Below are positions 9,078-17,265 of a stretch of 64,000 bases of DNA, piece after piece. Origin of the DNA: Bacteroidales bacterium. GTDB lineage: Bacteria; Bacteroidota; Bacteroidia; Bacteroidales; Prolixibacteraceae. The DNA lies in contig JAAYDJ010000036.1 of NCBI GenBank assembly GCA_012729335.1, forward strand, positions 108,290-172,289, in the 5' to 3' direction. The notes under the pieces were generated by a model, which was not told the DNA's origin, ran no database searches, and worked only from the letters and a program-made list of their open reading frames with translations. A program made the translations under genes and the position numbers. Positions within the stretch are counted from its first letter, which is position 1. Each line of letters begins with the position of its first letter.

Positions 9078-10757
9078 ATGAAAACCAACCGCAGAGTATT
9101 TTTCAGGACTGCAGGAGCCGGGGCTGCAGGGCTCGGACTGGCCCCGATGCTGACGATTCCCGCGTGCACCGCCTCCGGGGAGGCCGCCACCCATGCCAAT
9201 GACGACCAGCAACTCTTCGTGGGTGACGATGTGGCCATTGCCACCACCCAATACGGGAAAGTGCAGGGATTTCTTCTGCGCGGAATCTACAATTTCAGGG
9301 GGATCCCTTACGGCGCCGATACCTCGGGAAAAAACCGGTTCATGCCGCCGCAACCCCCGGCACCCTGGGAAGGCATCCTGCCAGCCGTATGGTGGGGCAA
9401 CTCTGCCCCCCAGAACATGGACAACCGTTATGGCAACGCCTGGGCCTCATTCGTCGACCACTGGAATTACGACGACGTGAGTGAGGATTGCCTGCGGCTG
9501 AACATCTGGACGCCCGCCCTCGAAGACGGCGGAAAGCGGCCGGTGATGGTCTGGCTCCACGGAGGCGGATATACCAACGGCAATGGGATCGAACAGGATG
9601 GCTACATGGGTGAAAACCTGAGCCGCAAGGGCGATGTCGTTTTTGTCTCCATCAACCACCGGCTGGGGCCCATCGGCTTCACCGACCTGTCGGGGGTGGG
9701 TGGCGAAAAATATGCCTTCTCGGGGAACGCCGGTGCTCTCGACATGGCGGCGGCCCTGGAGTGGGTCCGTGACAACATCCTCTTTTTCGGCGGAGACCCC
9801 GGCAATGTGACCATCATGGGCCAATCGGGAGGCGGCGCCAAGGTGTGCGTCCTGGCCGCCATGCCTGCAGCCAAAGATCTCCTCCACAAGGCCGTCCCGC
9901 TCAGTGGAAGCTCCACGGAAGCCCTGAACCAGGAATATTCCCGCAAACTGGGGGAATACGTTCTGCGTGAGGCAGGCCTCACCCCTGACCAGGTCGACCA
10001 GCTCCAGGAAATTCCCTGGAAGGAGTACCTGGGTATCGCCAGTGCGGCCGCCCGGAAAATGGCGGAGGAGCAACCCACTCCCGGCATGCGGGGCGGTTAT
10101 GCCCCCGTAGCCGACGGGGTGGTCCTGCCCAAAGGGAAATTCTTCAGCGATCCGGAAGGACTTTCTGCGGAGGTCCCCATGCTGATCTGCACCACCTTCC
10201 ACGAGTGGGGCATGGCACGCACCAACCCCGAGATGGAAGCCCTCACCGCCGAAAAGGCCATCGGGATGATGAAGGGAGCCAGCGGCTTCCGGGGAGGTTT
10301 CGGAGAGAAGGCGCAGGAAATTTATGAGGCCTATGCCAAACTCTTCCCGGAGGCCAAACCCATTGAGGTGATGACCCTGGCGGCCAGCAACCGCAAAGGG
10401 GCCATTGCCACCGCCGATGCCAAGGCCTCACAGCCGGCCCCCGTGTACCTCGCCTGGTTCGGATGGGAACCTCCCCTCTTCAACCAGCGCATGCGGGCTT
10501 TCCACTGCCTCGACATCTGCTTCTGGTTCGCCAACACCGATGTGATGCTCACCCATACCGGCGGCGGGCAGCGCCCCCGAGCCCTCTCCGAAAAAATGAG
10601 CGGCACCCTGCTGCAATTCATGCGCACCGGCAACCCCAACGGGGCTGGATTGCCCCAGTGGCCACGCTATACCCCCGAAAACGGGGAGACCATGATCCTC
10701 AACGACACCTGCGAAGTCAAAAACGACCCCGACAGGGAAGCCCGACAACTGCTGTAA
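9078..10757 (+). CDS. Type B carboxylesterase with Tat-type lipoprotein signal
   Basis: A 559-residue carboxylesterase/lipase family protein. The N-terminus MKTNRRVFFRTAGAGAAGLG has a twin-arginine motif followed by a possible lipobox ending at Cys30 (LTIPAC), suggesting folded export and anchoring. Family hallmarks are SEDCLRLNIWTP (~135), the oxyanion segment LHGGGY (160-165) and nucleophile S250 in IMGQSGGGA. The likely triad partners are E376 in TTFHEWGM and H476 in RAFHCLDICFWF. In Bacteroidota glycan loci such enzymes are often deacylases of polysaccharide side groups, but the family also covers unrelated esters. It sits between GH3 genes. Its start codon is fixed by the upstream repeat element that ends at the ATG. 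Confidence 0.9.
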   Translation: MKTNRRVFFRTAGAGAAGLGLAPMLTIPACTASGEAATHANDDQQLFVGDDVAIATTQYGKVQGFLLRGIYNFRGIPYGADTSGKNRFMPPQPPAPWEGILPAVWWGNSAPQNMDNRYGNAWASFVDHWNYDDVSEDCLRLNIWTPALEDGGKRPVMVWLHGGGYTNGNGIEQDGYMGENLSRKGDVVFVSINHRLGPIGFTDLSGVGGEKYAFSGNAGALDMAAALEWVRDNILFFGGDPGNVTIMGQSGGGAKVCVLAAMPAAKDLLHKAVPLSGSSTEALNQEYSRKLGEYVLREAGLTPDQVDQLQEIPWKEYLGIASAAARKMAEEQPTPGMRGGYAPVADGVVLPKGKFFSDPEGLSAEVPMLICTTFHEWGMARTNPEMEALTAEKAIGMMKGASGFRGGFGEKAQEIYEAYAKLFPEAKPIEVMTLAASNRKGAIATADAKASQPAPVYLAWFGWEPPLFNQRMRAFHCLDICFWFANTDVMLTHTGGGQRPRALSEKMSGTLLQFMRTGNPNGAGLPQWPRYTPENGETMILNDTCEVKNDPDREARQLL

Positions 10758-10849
10758 TCACCTGGTGACGCCTGGCGACAAACACACAGGATAGCTTAGA
10801 ATTCGCCTCCAGTGAACCAATATGCTAAACCAAACTATATCTGAGATTT

Positions 10850-13429
10850 ATGAGAAAACTGGCCCTTTCGGGGATCCTAATCCCCATGGTGTTGCTGTTA
10901 TTGGCAGGAAGTGCCCTTTGGCGGTGTAACCCTCAAGCGAAACAGATGAGCGATGAAGAGAAAATAGCAGCGATCCTTGATTCCCTCACCCTGAAGGAAA
11001 AAGCCCGTCTTTTGGTGGGCACGGGGATGCATTTCGAGCTTCCCGAAGGATTTGAGGAGATGATGGCCGGGATGGCCGGCCAGGGAGGCCCGCAGGCTCC
11101 CGGCAAGCCGGCCGCGGAAGGGGGGAATACCCCTCCTGAAGGCACCGCCGGTGCAACGGAAGAAGCGGCATCTCTCCCTCCCGGCGGAGGAATGATGAAT
11201 CCCTTTGCAGGGCCGCCGCAGGACTCCCTCTATACGGCCATGGTCAACAAAATCAGGAAATATCTGCCCGGGGCGGCAGGCTTCACCGCGGAATATCCCC
11301 ACCTGGGGGTAACCTCCCAGGTATTGGCCGATGGCCCTGCCGGACTGAGAATCTCGCCCCGCCGAAAGGGCGACGACAGCACCTATTTCTGTACGGCCTT
11401 CCCCATCGGTACCCTCATGGCCTCCACCTGGGATCCCCGGCTGGTCGAAGAGGTGGGTAAGTCCATGGGCCGCGAGGTCCTCGACTATGGCGCCGATGTG
11501 CTGCTGGGCCCCGCCCTTAACATCCAGCGCGATCCCCTCTGCGGGCGCAACTTCGAGTACTACTCCGAAGATCCGCTGGTCACCGGTATGATGGCCACTG
11601 CCATGGTCAGGGGCATCCAAAGCAACGGCGTGGGCACCTCCCCGAAACATTATGCCGCCAATAACTCAGAAACCTTCCGCATGTCGGTGAACACCATCGT
11701 CAGCGAAAGGGCCCTCCGCGAAATATACCTCCGCGGCTTCGAAATGATGGTCAGGGAGGCACAACCCTGGACCATCATGTCGTCCTACAACAAAATCAAT
11801 GGGGTGTATGCCCCCGAGAGCGCAGAACTGCTCACCACGGTATTGCGTGAAGACTGGGGTTTTGAGGGGTATGTGATGACCGACTGGGGTGGCGGCAGCG
11901 ATGCGGCCGCCATGATGCAAGCGGGCAACGATGTGCTGATGCCGGGGACGCCCATGCAGGTCGACGCCATCGTGGCCGCCGTGGAATCAGGCCGGCTCGG
12001 CGAGGCCACCCTCGACCGCAACCTCACCCGCGTGCTGAAAATCATGTTTAAGACCCCCCGATACAAAAACCACGCCTACCGTCACCACACCGACCTGAAA
12101 ACCCACGCCCTGGTGACCCGGCAAGCCGCCGCCGACGGAATGGTCCTCCTGAAAAACGAGGCCCACACCCTTCCCCTGGCCCCGGAGGTCAATACAGTGG
12201 CCGCCTTCGGCAATACCAGCTATGACTTCATCTCGGGAGGTACCGGCAGCGGCGATGTCAACGAAGCCTACACCGTAGCACTCACCGAAGGACTCCGTAA
12301 CGGAGGCTATACCCCCGACGGAGAACTCATGGAGATTTATACCGCTTACATGAAAGCGGCACAGGAGAAAAAAGGCCCGCCGAAAAACTGGCTCGCGGCC
12401 CTTCTGGGTGGCAAACAACCCCTCGAGGAAATGCCCCTTGATCCTGCCCTGGCCGCCAAAATGGCCGAAAAAAGCGATATCGCCCTGGTGACCATCGGCC
12501 GCAATGCCGGTGAAGGCCAGGACCGCACCGCCACCGAAGGCGATTTCCTGCTCACCCCCACCGAGAAAACCCTTATCAAAAATGTTTCCGAAGCTTTCCG
12601 GGCCAAAGAAAAGAAAACCATCGTCATCCTCAACATTGCGGGAGTCATCGAAACCGCTTCCTGGCGCGACCTCCCCGACGCCATCCTGCTGGCCTGGCAA
12701 CCCGGGCAGGAGGGAGGCAACTCAGTCGTTGACCTCCTCTCGGGAAAGGTCAACCCCTCCGGAAAACTTGCAGCCACCTTCCCCATGAACTACAGTGACA
12801 CCCCCACTGCCCGTAACTTCCCCGGCATTCCCGATCCTGCCGTGGAACAAACAGACCCCTCCGCCGACCTCTCAGGATTTTCGATGATGAGCCGTACCCC
12901 CTGGCAAATCACCTATGAGGAAGACATTTACGTGGGCTACCGCTATTACAACACCTTCGGGGTGCCCGTGGCCTACGAATTCGGGTACGGCCTTTCCTAT
13001 ACCACCTTTGAAATCAGCGACCTCCGGCCAAACATCACGGAGTTCACAGGAGAGATGACCGTCACCGCGAGCGTCAGAAACAGCGGCAACACTGCAGGCC
13101 GTGAGGTGGTCCAGCTCTACCTTTCGGCTCCCTCCGGAAAAATGGAGAAACCGGAAGCGGTGCTGGTGGCTTTCGCCAAATCAAAGCTCCTCGAACCCGG
13201 AGAAAGTGAAACCCTCACCTTCCGGCTCACGACCCGCGACCTGGCCTCTTTCGATGAAGAACGCTCCATGTGGGTCGCGGAGGCCGGTACCTACACCCTC
13301 AGGGCCGGCAACTCCTCACGCAACCTGCCATTGAGCACTACTTTCACGGTCACCGGGGAACTCGATGGCGGGAAAGTGAACAAAGCCCTGGCGCCACAAA
13401 GCCCCATCAACCGTCTGTCGCGGAAATAA
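10850..13429 (+). CDS. GH3 family glycoside hydrolase with Gly/Pro-rich insertion
   Basis: An 859-residue GH3 enzyme. The N-terminus (RKLALSGILIPMVLLLLAGSALWRC) is a signal peptide or non-canonical lipoprotein signal. DGPAGLRISP (161-170), PKHYAANN (265-272) and nucleophile D345 in GYVMTDWGGGSD are the expected GH3 signatures. GEGQDRTATEGDF lies in the predicted acid/base region, and FGYGLSYTTFEIS begins the fibronectin-like C-terminal domain. Unusually, residues ~72-122 form a low-complexity Gly/Pro/Ala/Glu-rich insertion (GQGGPQAPGKPAAEGG and on) between the first helix and the catalytic barrel. It also has a longer acid/base-side domain than the GH3 at 6603. Likely a beta-glucosidase or beta-xylosidase acting on exported or periplasmic oligosaccharides. 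The next gene, also GH3, starts about 120 bp downstream. Confidence 0.92.
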   Translation: MRKLALSGILIPMVLLLLAGSALWRCNPQAKQMSDEEKIAAILDSLTLKEKARLLVGTGMHFELPEGFEEMMAGMAGQGGPQAPGKPAAEGGNTPPEGTAGATEEAASLPPGGGMMNPFAGPPQDSLYTAMVNKIRKYLPGAAGFTAEYPHLGVTSQVLADGPAGLRISPRRKGDDSTYFCTAFPIGTLMASTWDPRLVEEVGKSMGREVLDYGADVLLGPALNIQRDPLCGRNFEYYSEDPLVTGMMATAMVRGIQSNGVGTSPKHYAANNSETFRMSVNTIVSERALREIYLRGFEMMVREAQPWTIMSSYNKINGVYAPESAELLTTVLREDWGFEGYVMTDWGGGSDAAAMMQAGNDVLMPGTPMQVDAIVAAVESGRLGEATLDRNLTRVLKIMFKTPRYKNHAYRHHTDLKTHALVTRQAAADGMVLLKNEAHTLPLAPEVNTVAAFGNTSYDFISGGTGSGDVNEAYTVALTEGLRNGGYTPDGELMEIYTAYMKAAQEKKGPPKNWLAALLGGKQPLEEMPLDPALAAKMAEKSDIALVTIGRNAGEGQDRTATEGDFLLTPTEKTLIKNVSEAFRAKEKKTIVILNIAGVIETASWRDLPDAILLAWQPGQEGGNSVVDLLSGKVNPSGKLAATFPMNYSDTPTARNFPGIPDPAVEQTDPSADLSGFSMMSRTPWQITYEEDIYVGYRYYNTFGVPVAYEFGYGLSYTTFEISDLRPNITEFTGEMTVTASVRNSGNTAGREVVQLYLSAPSGKMEKPEAVLVAFAKSKLLEPGESETLTFRLTTRDLASFDEERSMWVAEAGTYTLRAGNSSRNLPLSTTFTVTGELDGGKVNKALAPQSPINRLSRK

Positions 13430-13549
13430 TCCTCCGGAACCGCCCCCGGGAGCCTGATGCCACGAAATTTTTCCCGGGCATGCGGCCATTAGACGTCGTG
13501 AATAAACCATTTTGCAGAGAAGAAATTCAGTGTACGCAAACCTAAGCAT

Positions 13550-15898
13550 ATGAAGAGTGAACTGTCAAACAGAAAACCGGTTAGTCGCGGGGGCGGCTAT
13601 TTGCTGCTGCTGGCGGCAGTAATGCTGATGACCAGCGGATGCGGCCCTTCCCCCTCCACGCAGGAGAAGGAGGGATACCTTCTGGTGAGCCAGGCCAAAG
13701 GACCTGCCTTGGGGTATTCACCCCAATCGGGAGTGGTGCTGATCACCCAAGGCCGCAGGGTTTTCAAGGATCTCAACAGGAACGGCCTACTCGACCCGTA
13801 CGAGGACTGGCGGCTTAGTGCCCGGGAGCGGGCGGTCAACCTGGCTTCCCTGATGAGCGTGGAACAGATTGCCGGACTGATGCTTTACAGCGGGCACCAA
13901 TCCATTCCCATGGCTGCCGGCGGCCGTTACGGGGCCACCTACAATGGTAAAGCTTTCTCTGAAAGTGGGGCCGCACCATGGGATCTCAGCGATCCCCAGA
14001 AGAAATTCCTCACCGGGGACCATCTGCGTCATGTGCTCATCACCTCAGTGGAGAGCCCTGAGGTGGCCGCACGGTGGAACAACAATGCCCAGGCGCTGGT
14101 GGAGTCGACGGGGCTGGGGATTCCCGCCAACAACAGTTCCGATCCGCGGCATGGAAGTGATGCCTATGCCGAATACAATGCCGGTGCCGGGGGAAGCATT
14201 TCGATGTGGCCCGGAACCCTGGGTCTGGCCGCCACCTTCGATCCTGCGCTGATGCGCCAGTTCGGGGAGATTGCCTCCCGCGAATACAGGGCGCTGGGAA
14301 TCACCACCGCCCTGAGCCCCCAGATCGACCTGGCTACGGAACCCCGCTGGAGCCGCTTTGACGGCACCATGGGTGAAGATCCCCGCCTGGCCGCCGACAT
14401 GGCCCGGGCCTATACCGATGGCTTCCAGACCTCCTCCGGAGAGAAAGAGATCGCCGGTGGCTGGGGCTATGAGAGCGTCAATGCCATGGTTAAACACTGG
14501 CCCGGCGGCGGAGCCGGAGAGGGAGGCCGCGACGCCCACTTCGGCTATGGTGCTTACGCCGTTTACCCCGGGAATAACCTCAAAGATCACCTGATCCCCT
14601 TCACCGAAGGGGCTTTCCGCCTTGAAGGCCCCACAGGAATGGCCTCCGCAGTGATGCCCTACTACACCATCTCCTGGAACCAGGATACCCTCCATGGCGA
14701 AAACGTGGGCAACGCCTGGAACAAATACCTCATCACCGATCTCCTCCGCGAGAAATGTGGCTACGACGGGGTGGTATGCACCGACTGGATGATCACCAAA
14801 GACGCCCCCAACGTCCACGAATTCTCTGGTAAATGCTGGGGAGTGGAACACCTCTCCGAGGCACAACGCCACTATAAGGCGCTTATGGCCGGCGTGGACC
14901 AGTTCGGCGGCAACAACGAAATGGCACCCGTTATGGAGGCCTACCGGATGGGCGTAGCCGAACATGGTGAAACCTTCATGCGAAAGAGATTTGAAGCATC
15001 GGCAGTCAGACTGCTGCTCAACATCTTCCGCACAGGCCTCTTTGAAAATCCCTACCTTGACCCGGCAGAAACTGCCGCCACCGTCGGAAACCCGGAATTT
15101 ATGAAAGCGGGGTTTGAAGCCCAGCTCCGGTCGGTGATCCTGCTGAAAAACAAAAACGGCGTCCTGCCACTGAACAAAGGCCTCAGGGTCTATATCCCGA
15201 AGAAACTTCTCCCCGGGGGAAGGAACTGGTTTGGCATGGAAACCCCGGAAAGGTGGGTCGATGCCCTGAGCCCGGAGATCGCCGGTCGTTATTTCACGCT
15301 GACCGACAAGGCGGAAGAAGCCGACGCAGCTCTGGTCTGCATCGACAGTCCGAAGGGGGGCACAGGGTATTCGCCTGAAGAGGCGGCACACGGCGGAAAC
15401 GGGTACCTTCCCATCTCCCTGCAGTACGCCCCCTATACCGCTGTCGAAGCGCGTGATTCCTCGCTGGCAGGAGGAAGCCCCTTTGAATCCTTCACCAACC
15501 GCAGCTACCGGGGGAAAAGCGTGACCACCGCCAATGCCCATGACCTGAAAGCTGTCACCGACACCAGAAACCTGATGGGGGATAAACCGGTCATCGTGGT
15601 GGTGAAACTCTCCAATCCCATGGTCTTCAGTGAAGTGGAACCCGCTGCATCGGCCATATTGGTCCACATGGGTGTCCAGGATCAGGCCCTGCTTGACCTG
15701 CTCACCGGGGCCGCCGAACCTTCGGCACTCCTCCCGTTCCAGATGCCTGCCGATATGGCCACCGTCGAAAAACAGGCCGAAGATGTGCCCCGCGACCTCT
15801 CGTGCCATACCGACTCGGAAGGGAACAGCTACGACTTTGCCTTCGGCATGAACTGGAAAGGCGTCATCAGCGACCCACGCGTCGCCCGCTACAGATAA
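13550..15898 (+). CDS. GH3 family lipoprotein with calcium-loop-like N-terminal motif
   Basis: A 782-residue GH3 protein of a different subgroup from the two upstream. The lipobox MTSGC puts the lipidated Cys at 31. DLNRNGLLDPYEDWR (74-88) follows the DxNxNGxxDxxE calcium-loop pattern, seen in this GH3 branch just before the barrel. VKHWPGGG (314-321) replaces the usual KHY motif. The nucleophile is D412 in GYDGVVCTDWMI. The C-terminal part is shorter and lacks an obvious fibronectin-like domain, ending near DFAFGMNWKG. It probably acts on beta-linked oligosaccharides in the periplasm. Three distinct GH3 subtypes in 9 kb suggest sequential attack on different terminal linkages rather than redundancy. 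Confidence 0.9.
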   Translation: MKSELSNRKPVSRGGGYLLLLAAVMLMTSGCGPSPSTQEKEGYLLVSQAKGPALGYSPQSGVVLITQGRRVFKDLNRNGLLDPYEDWRLSARERAVNLASLMSVEQIAGLMLYSGHQSIPMAAGGRYGATYNGKAFSESGAAPWDLSDPQKKFLTGDHLRHVLITSVESPEVAARWNNNAQALVESTGLGIPANNSSDPRHGSDAYAEYNAGAGGSISMWPGTLGLAATFDPALMRQFGEIASREYRALGITTALSPQIDLATEPRWSRFDGTMGEDPRLAADMARAYTDGFQTSSGEKEIAGGWGYESVNAMVKHWPGGGAGEGGRDAHFGYGAYAVYPGNNLKDHLIPFTEGAFRLEGPTGMASAVMPYYTISWNQDTLHGENVGNAWNKYLITDLLREKCGYDGVVCTDWMITKDAPNVHEFSGKCWGVEHLSEAQRHYKALMAGVDQFGGNNEMAPVMEAYRMGVAEHGETFMRKRFEASAVRLLLNIFRTGLFENPYLDPAETAATVGNPEFMKAGFEAQLRSVILLKNKNGVLPLNKGLRVYIPKKLLPGGRNWFGMETPERWVDALSPEIAGRYFTLTDKAEEADAALVCIDSPKGGTGYSPEEAAHGGNGYLPISLQYAPYTAVEARDSSLAGGSPFESFTNRSYRGKSVTTANAHDLKAVTDTRNLMGDKPVIVVVKLSNPMVFSEVEPAASAILVHMGVQDQALLDLLTGAAEPSALLPFQMPADMATVEKQAEDVPRDLSCHTDSEGNSYDFAFGMNWKGVISDPRVARYR

Positions 15899-15998
15899 GC
15901 CGCTGTGACCCGGGCCCCTCATGTTCCCTGAACTCAAAGGCCCTCAACCAACCAGGGTCATTAACATCCTGTTATGAAAATTAACAGCGAAACCGTTT

Positions 15999-16006
15999 TA
16001 CTTTTG
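15999..16006 (+). promoter_or_regulatory. Candidate Bacteroidota -7 box (TACTTTTG) for the RND efflux operon
   Basis: TACTTTTG matches TAnnTTTG exactly and lies 71 nt before the adaptor ATG at 16078, in the first sizeable non-coding gap after the GH3 gene. The -33 region has TTA-type rather than TTG sequence. Its place argues for translation starting at 16078 rather than at the GTG at 16006. Confidence 0.42.
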
Positions 16007-16077
16007 TGTGTTTTTGCAGTCAAAGTTCTTTGACTGAACATTTTCATTGCCGAAAGGTTAATACAAATAAATTTTCA

Positions 16078-17265
16078 ATGGCTGTCCACAACAAGAAGAT
16101 AAGGATCATCACCTGGGTTTTAGTGCTTTTGGTGATCGCGGGGATTGTATTTTATCCGAAGGTCAGGCCGCTTTTTCAGGGCAATAAAGGAGAAGGGGGT
16201 CCGTCGTCGGGCCAGGGGGCTCCCGGAGGGCCGGGGGGGCCCGGAATGCGGGGCGGCATGGGCCAGCAGGCGACTCTGGCCAGTGGCTATGTGATTGTTC
16301 CCACCCGGATGTTCGACCTCATAATCAGCAACGGCACCCTCTTGCCCGATGAAGAGGTGGAATTGTCGTTTGAGACCTCCGGGAAGATCGTAGCCATCCA
16401 CTTTTCGGAAGGCACAAGGGTAAAGCAGGGACAGCTCCTGGCCAAGATCAACGACCGGCCGTTGCAGGCCCAGTTGCTCAAATTGCAGGCCCAGAAGAAA
16501 CTTACCGAGGAGAAGGAATTCCGTGCGCGTCAACTCCTTGACCGCGATGCCGTAAGCCGCGAGAGCTACGACCAGGTGGCCACGGAACTGCAGGCCATAG
16601 AAGCCGACATCATGCTGGTGGAAGCGCGGATCGCCGAAACCGAACTGCGGGCGCCCTTCGATGGCATCGTCGGCCTCCGCATGGTGAGCGAAGGGGCCTT
16701 CGCCACCACCCAGACCAAAATCGTACGCCTGGTGAAAACCAGTCCCCTGAAGATCGAGTTTTCGATTTCGGAAAGATACGCCGGCGAGATCACCCCCGGA
16801 TTCCCCATCACCTTCACGGTCGACGGAGTGAACCAGACCTTTGCCGCCAATGTGTATGCCATCGATCCCAAGGTGAATATCGACACCCGGATGATCGCGG
16901 TCAGGGCCCTCTACCCCAACCGCAACAACGAGCTGAAACCTGGCCGCTTCGGAAGAATCACAGCCCAGCTGTCGGAAATTGCCGAAGCCATCGCCATCCC
17001 CACAGAAGCGGTGATCGCAGAGATGGAAGGGGAGCGGGTATTCATCTATAAGGGGGGCAAGGCCGAGCTGCGCATGATTGATATCGGCCTTCGCACCGAG
17101 TCGCATGTGCAGGTCCATTCAGGCCTTCAATTCGGGGATACCCTGCTGACCACGGCCATTCTGCAGCTTCGCCAGGGGCTGCCGGTACAACTCGACACCC
17201 TGGTGACCAACCAACCCATGGCCACCCCTGAGAAGAGTGCAAATTCCGAAACCCCCGCGCCATGA
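16078..17265 (+). CDS. RND efflux periplasmic adaptor (membrane fusion) subunit
   Basis: A 395-residue HlyD/AcrA-type adaptor. An N-terminal membrane anchor (TWVLVLLVIAGIVFYP, ~12-27) is followed by a Gly/Pro-rich linker (residues ~36-64). Then come the two halves of the lipoyl domain (~95-130 and ~190-215, the latter RAPFDGIVGLR), separated by a coiled-coil hairpin with QAQKKLTEEKEFRARQLL. A beta-barrel and membrane-proximal domain follow. It bridges inner-membrane pump and outer-membrane channel. It overlaps the pump gene by four bases (ATGA), so the two are translationally coupled. I place the start at the ATG at 16078: the 24 residues from the upstream GTG are not signal-like and would begin inside the candidate promoter. 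Confidence 0.93.
   Translation: MAVHNKKIRIITWVLVLLVIAGIVFYPKVRPLFQGNKGEGGPSSGQGAPGGPGGPGMRGGMGQQATLASGYVIVPTRMFDLIISNGTLLPDEEVELSFETSGKIVAIHFSEGTRVKQGQLLAKINDRPLQAQLLKLQAQKKLTEEKEFRARQLLDRDAVSRESYDQVATELQAIEADIMLVEARIAETELRAPFDGIVGLRMVSEGAFATTQTKIVRLVKTSPLKIEFSISERYAGEITPGFPITFTVDGVNQTFAANVYAIDPKVNIDTRMIAVRALYPNRNNELKPGRFGRITAQLSEIAEAIAIPTEAVIAEMEGERVFIYKGGKAELRMIDIGLRTESHVQVHSGLQFGDTLLTTAILQLRQGLPVQLDTLVTNQPMATPEKSANSETPAP

Noticed and set aside
14045..15937. 630-codon frame opposite the third GH3 gene
   Set aside because: Low-complexity Gly/His/Val translation, antisense to catalytic motifs of a real GH3.
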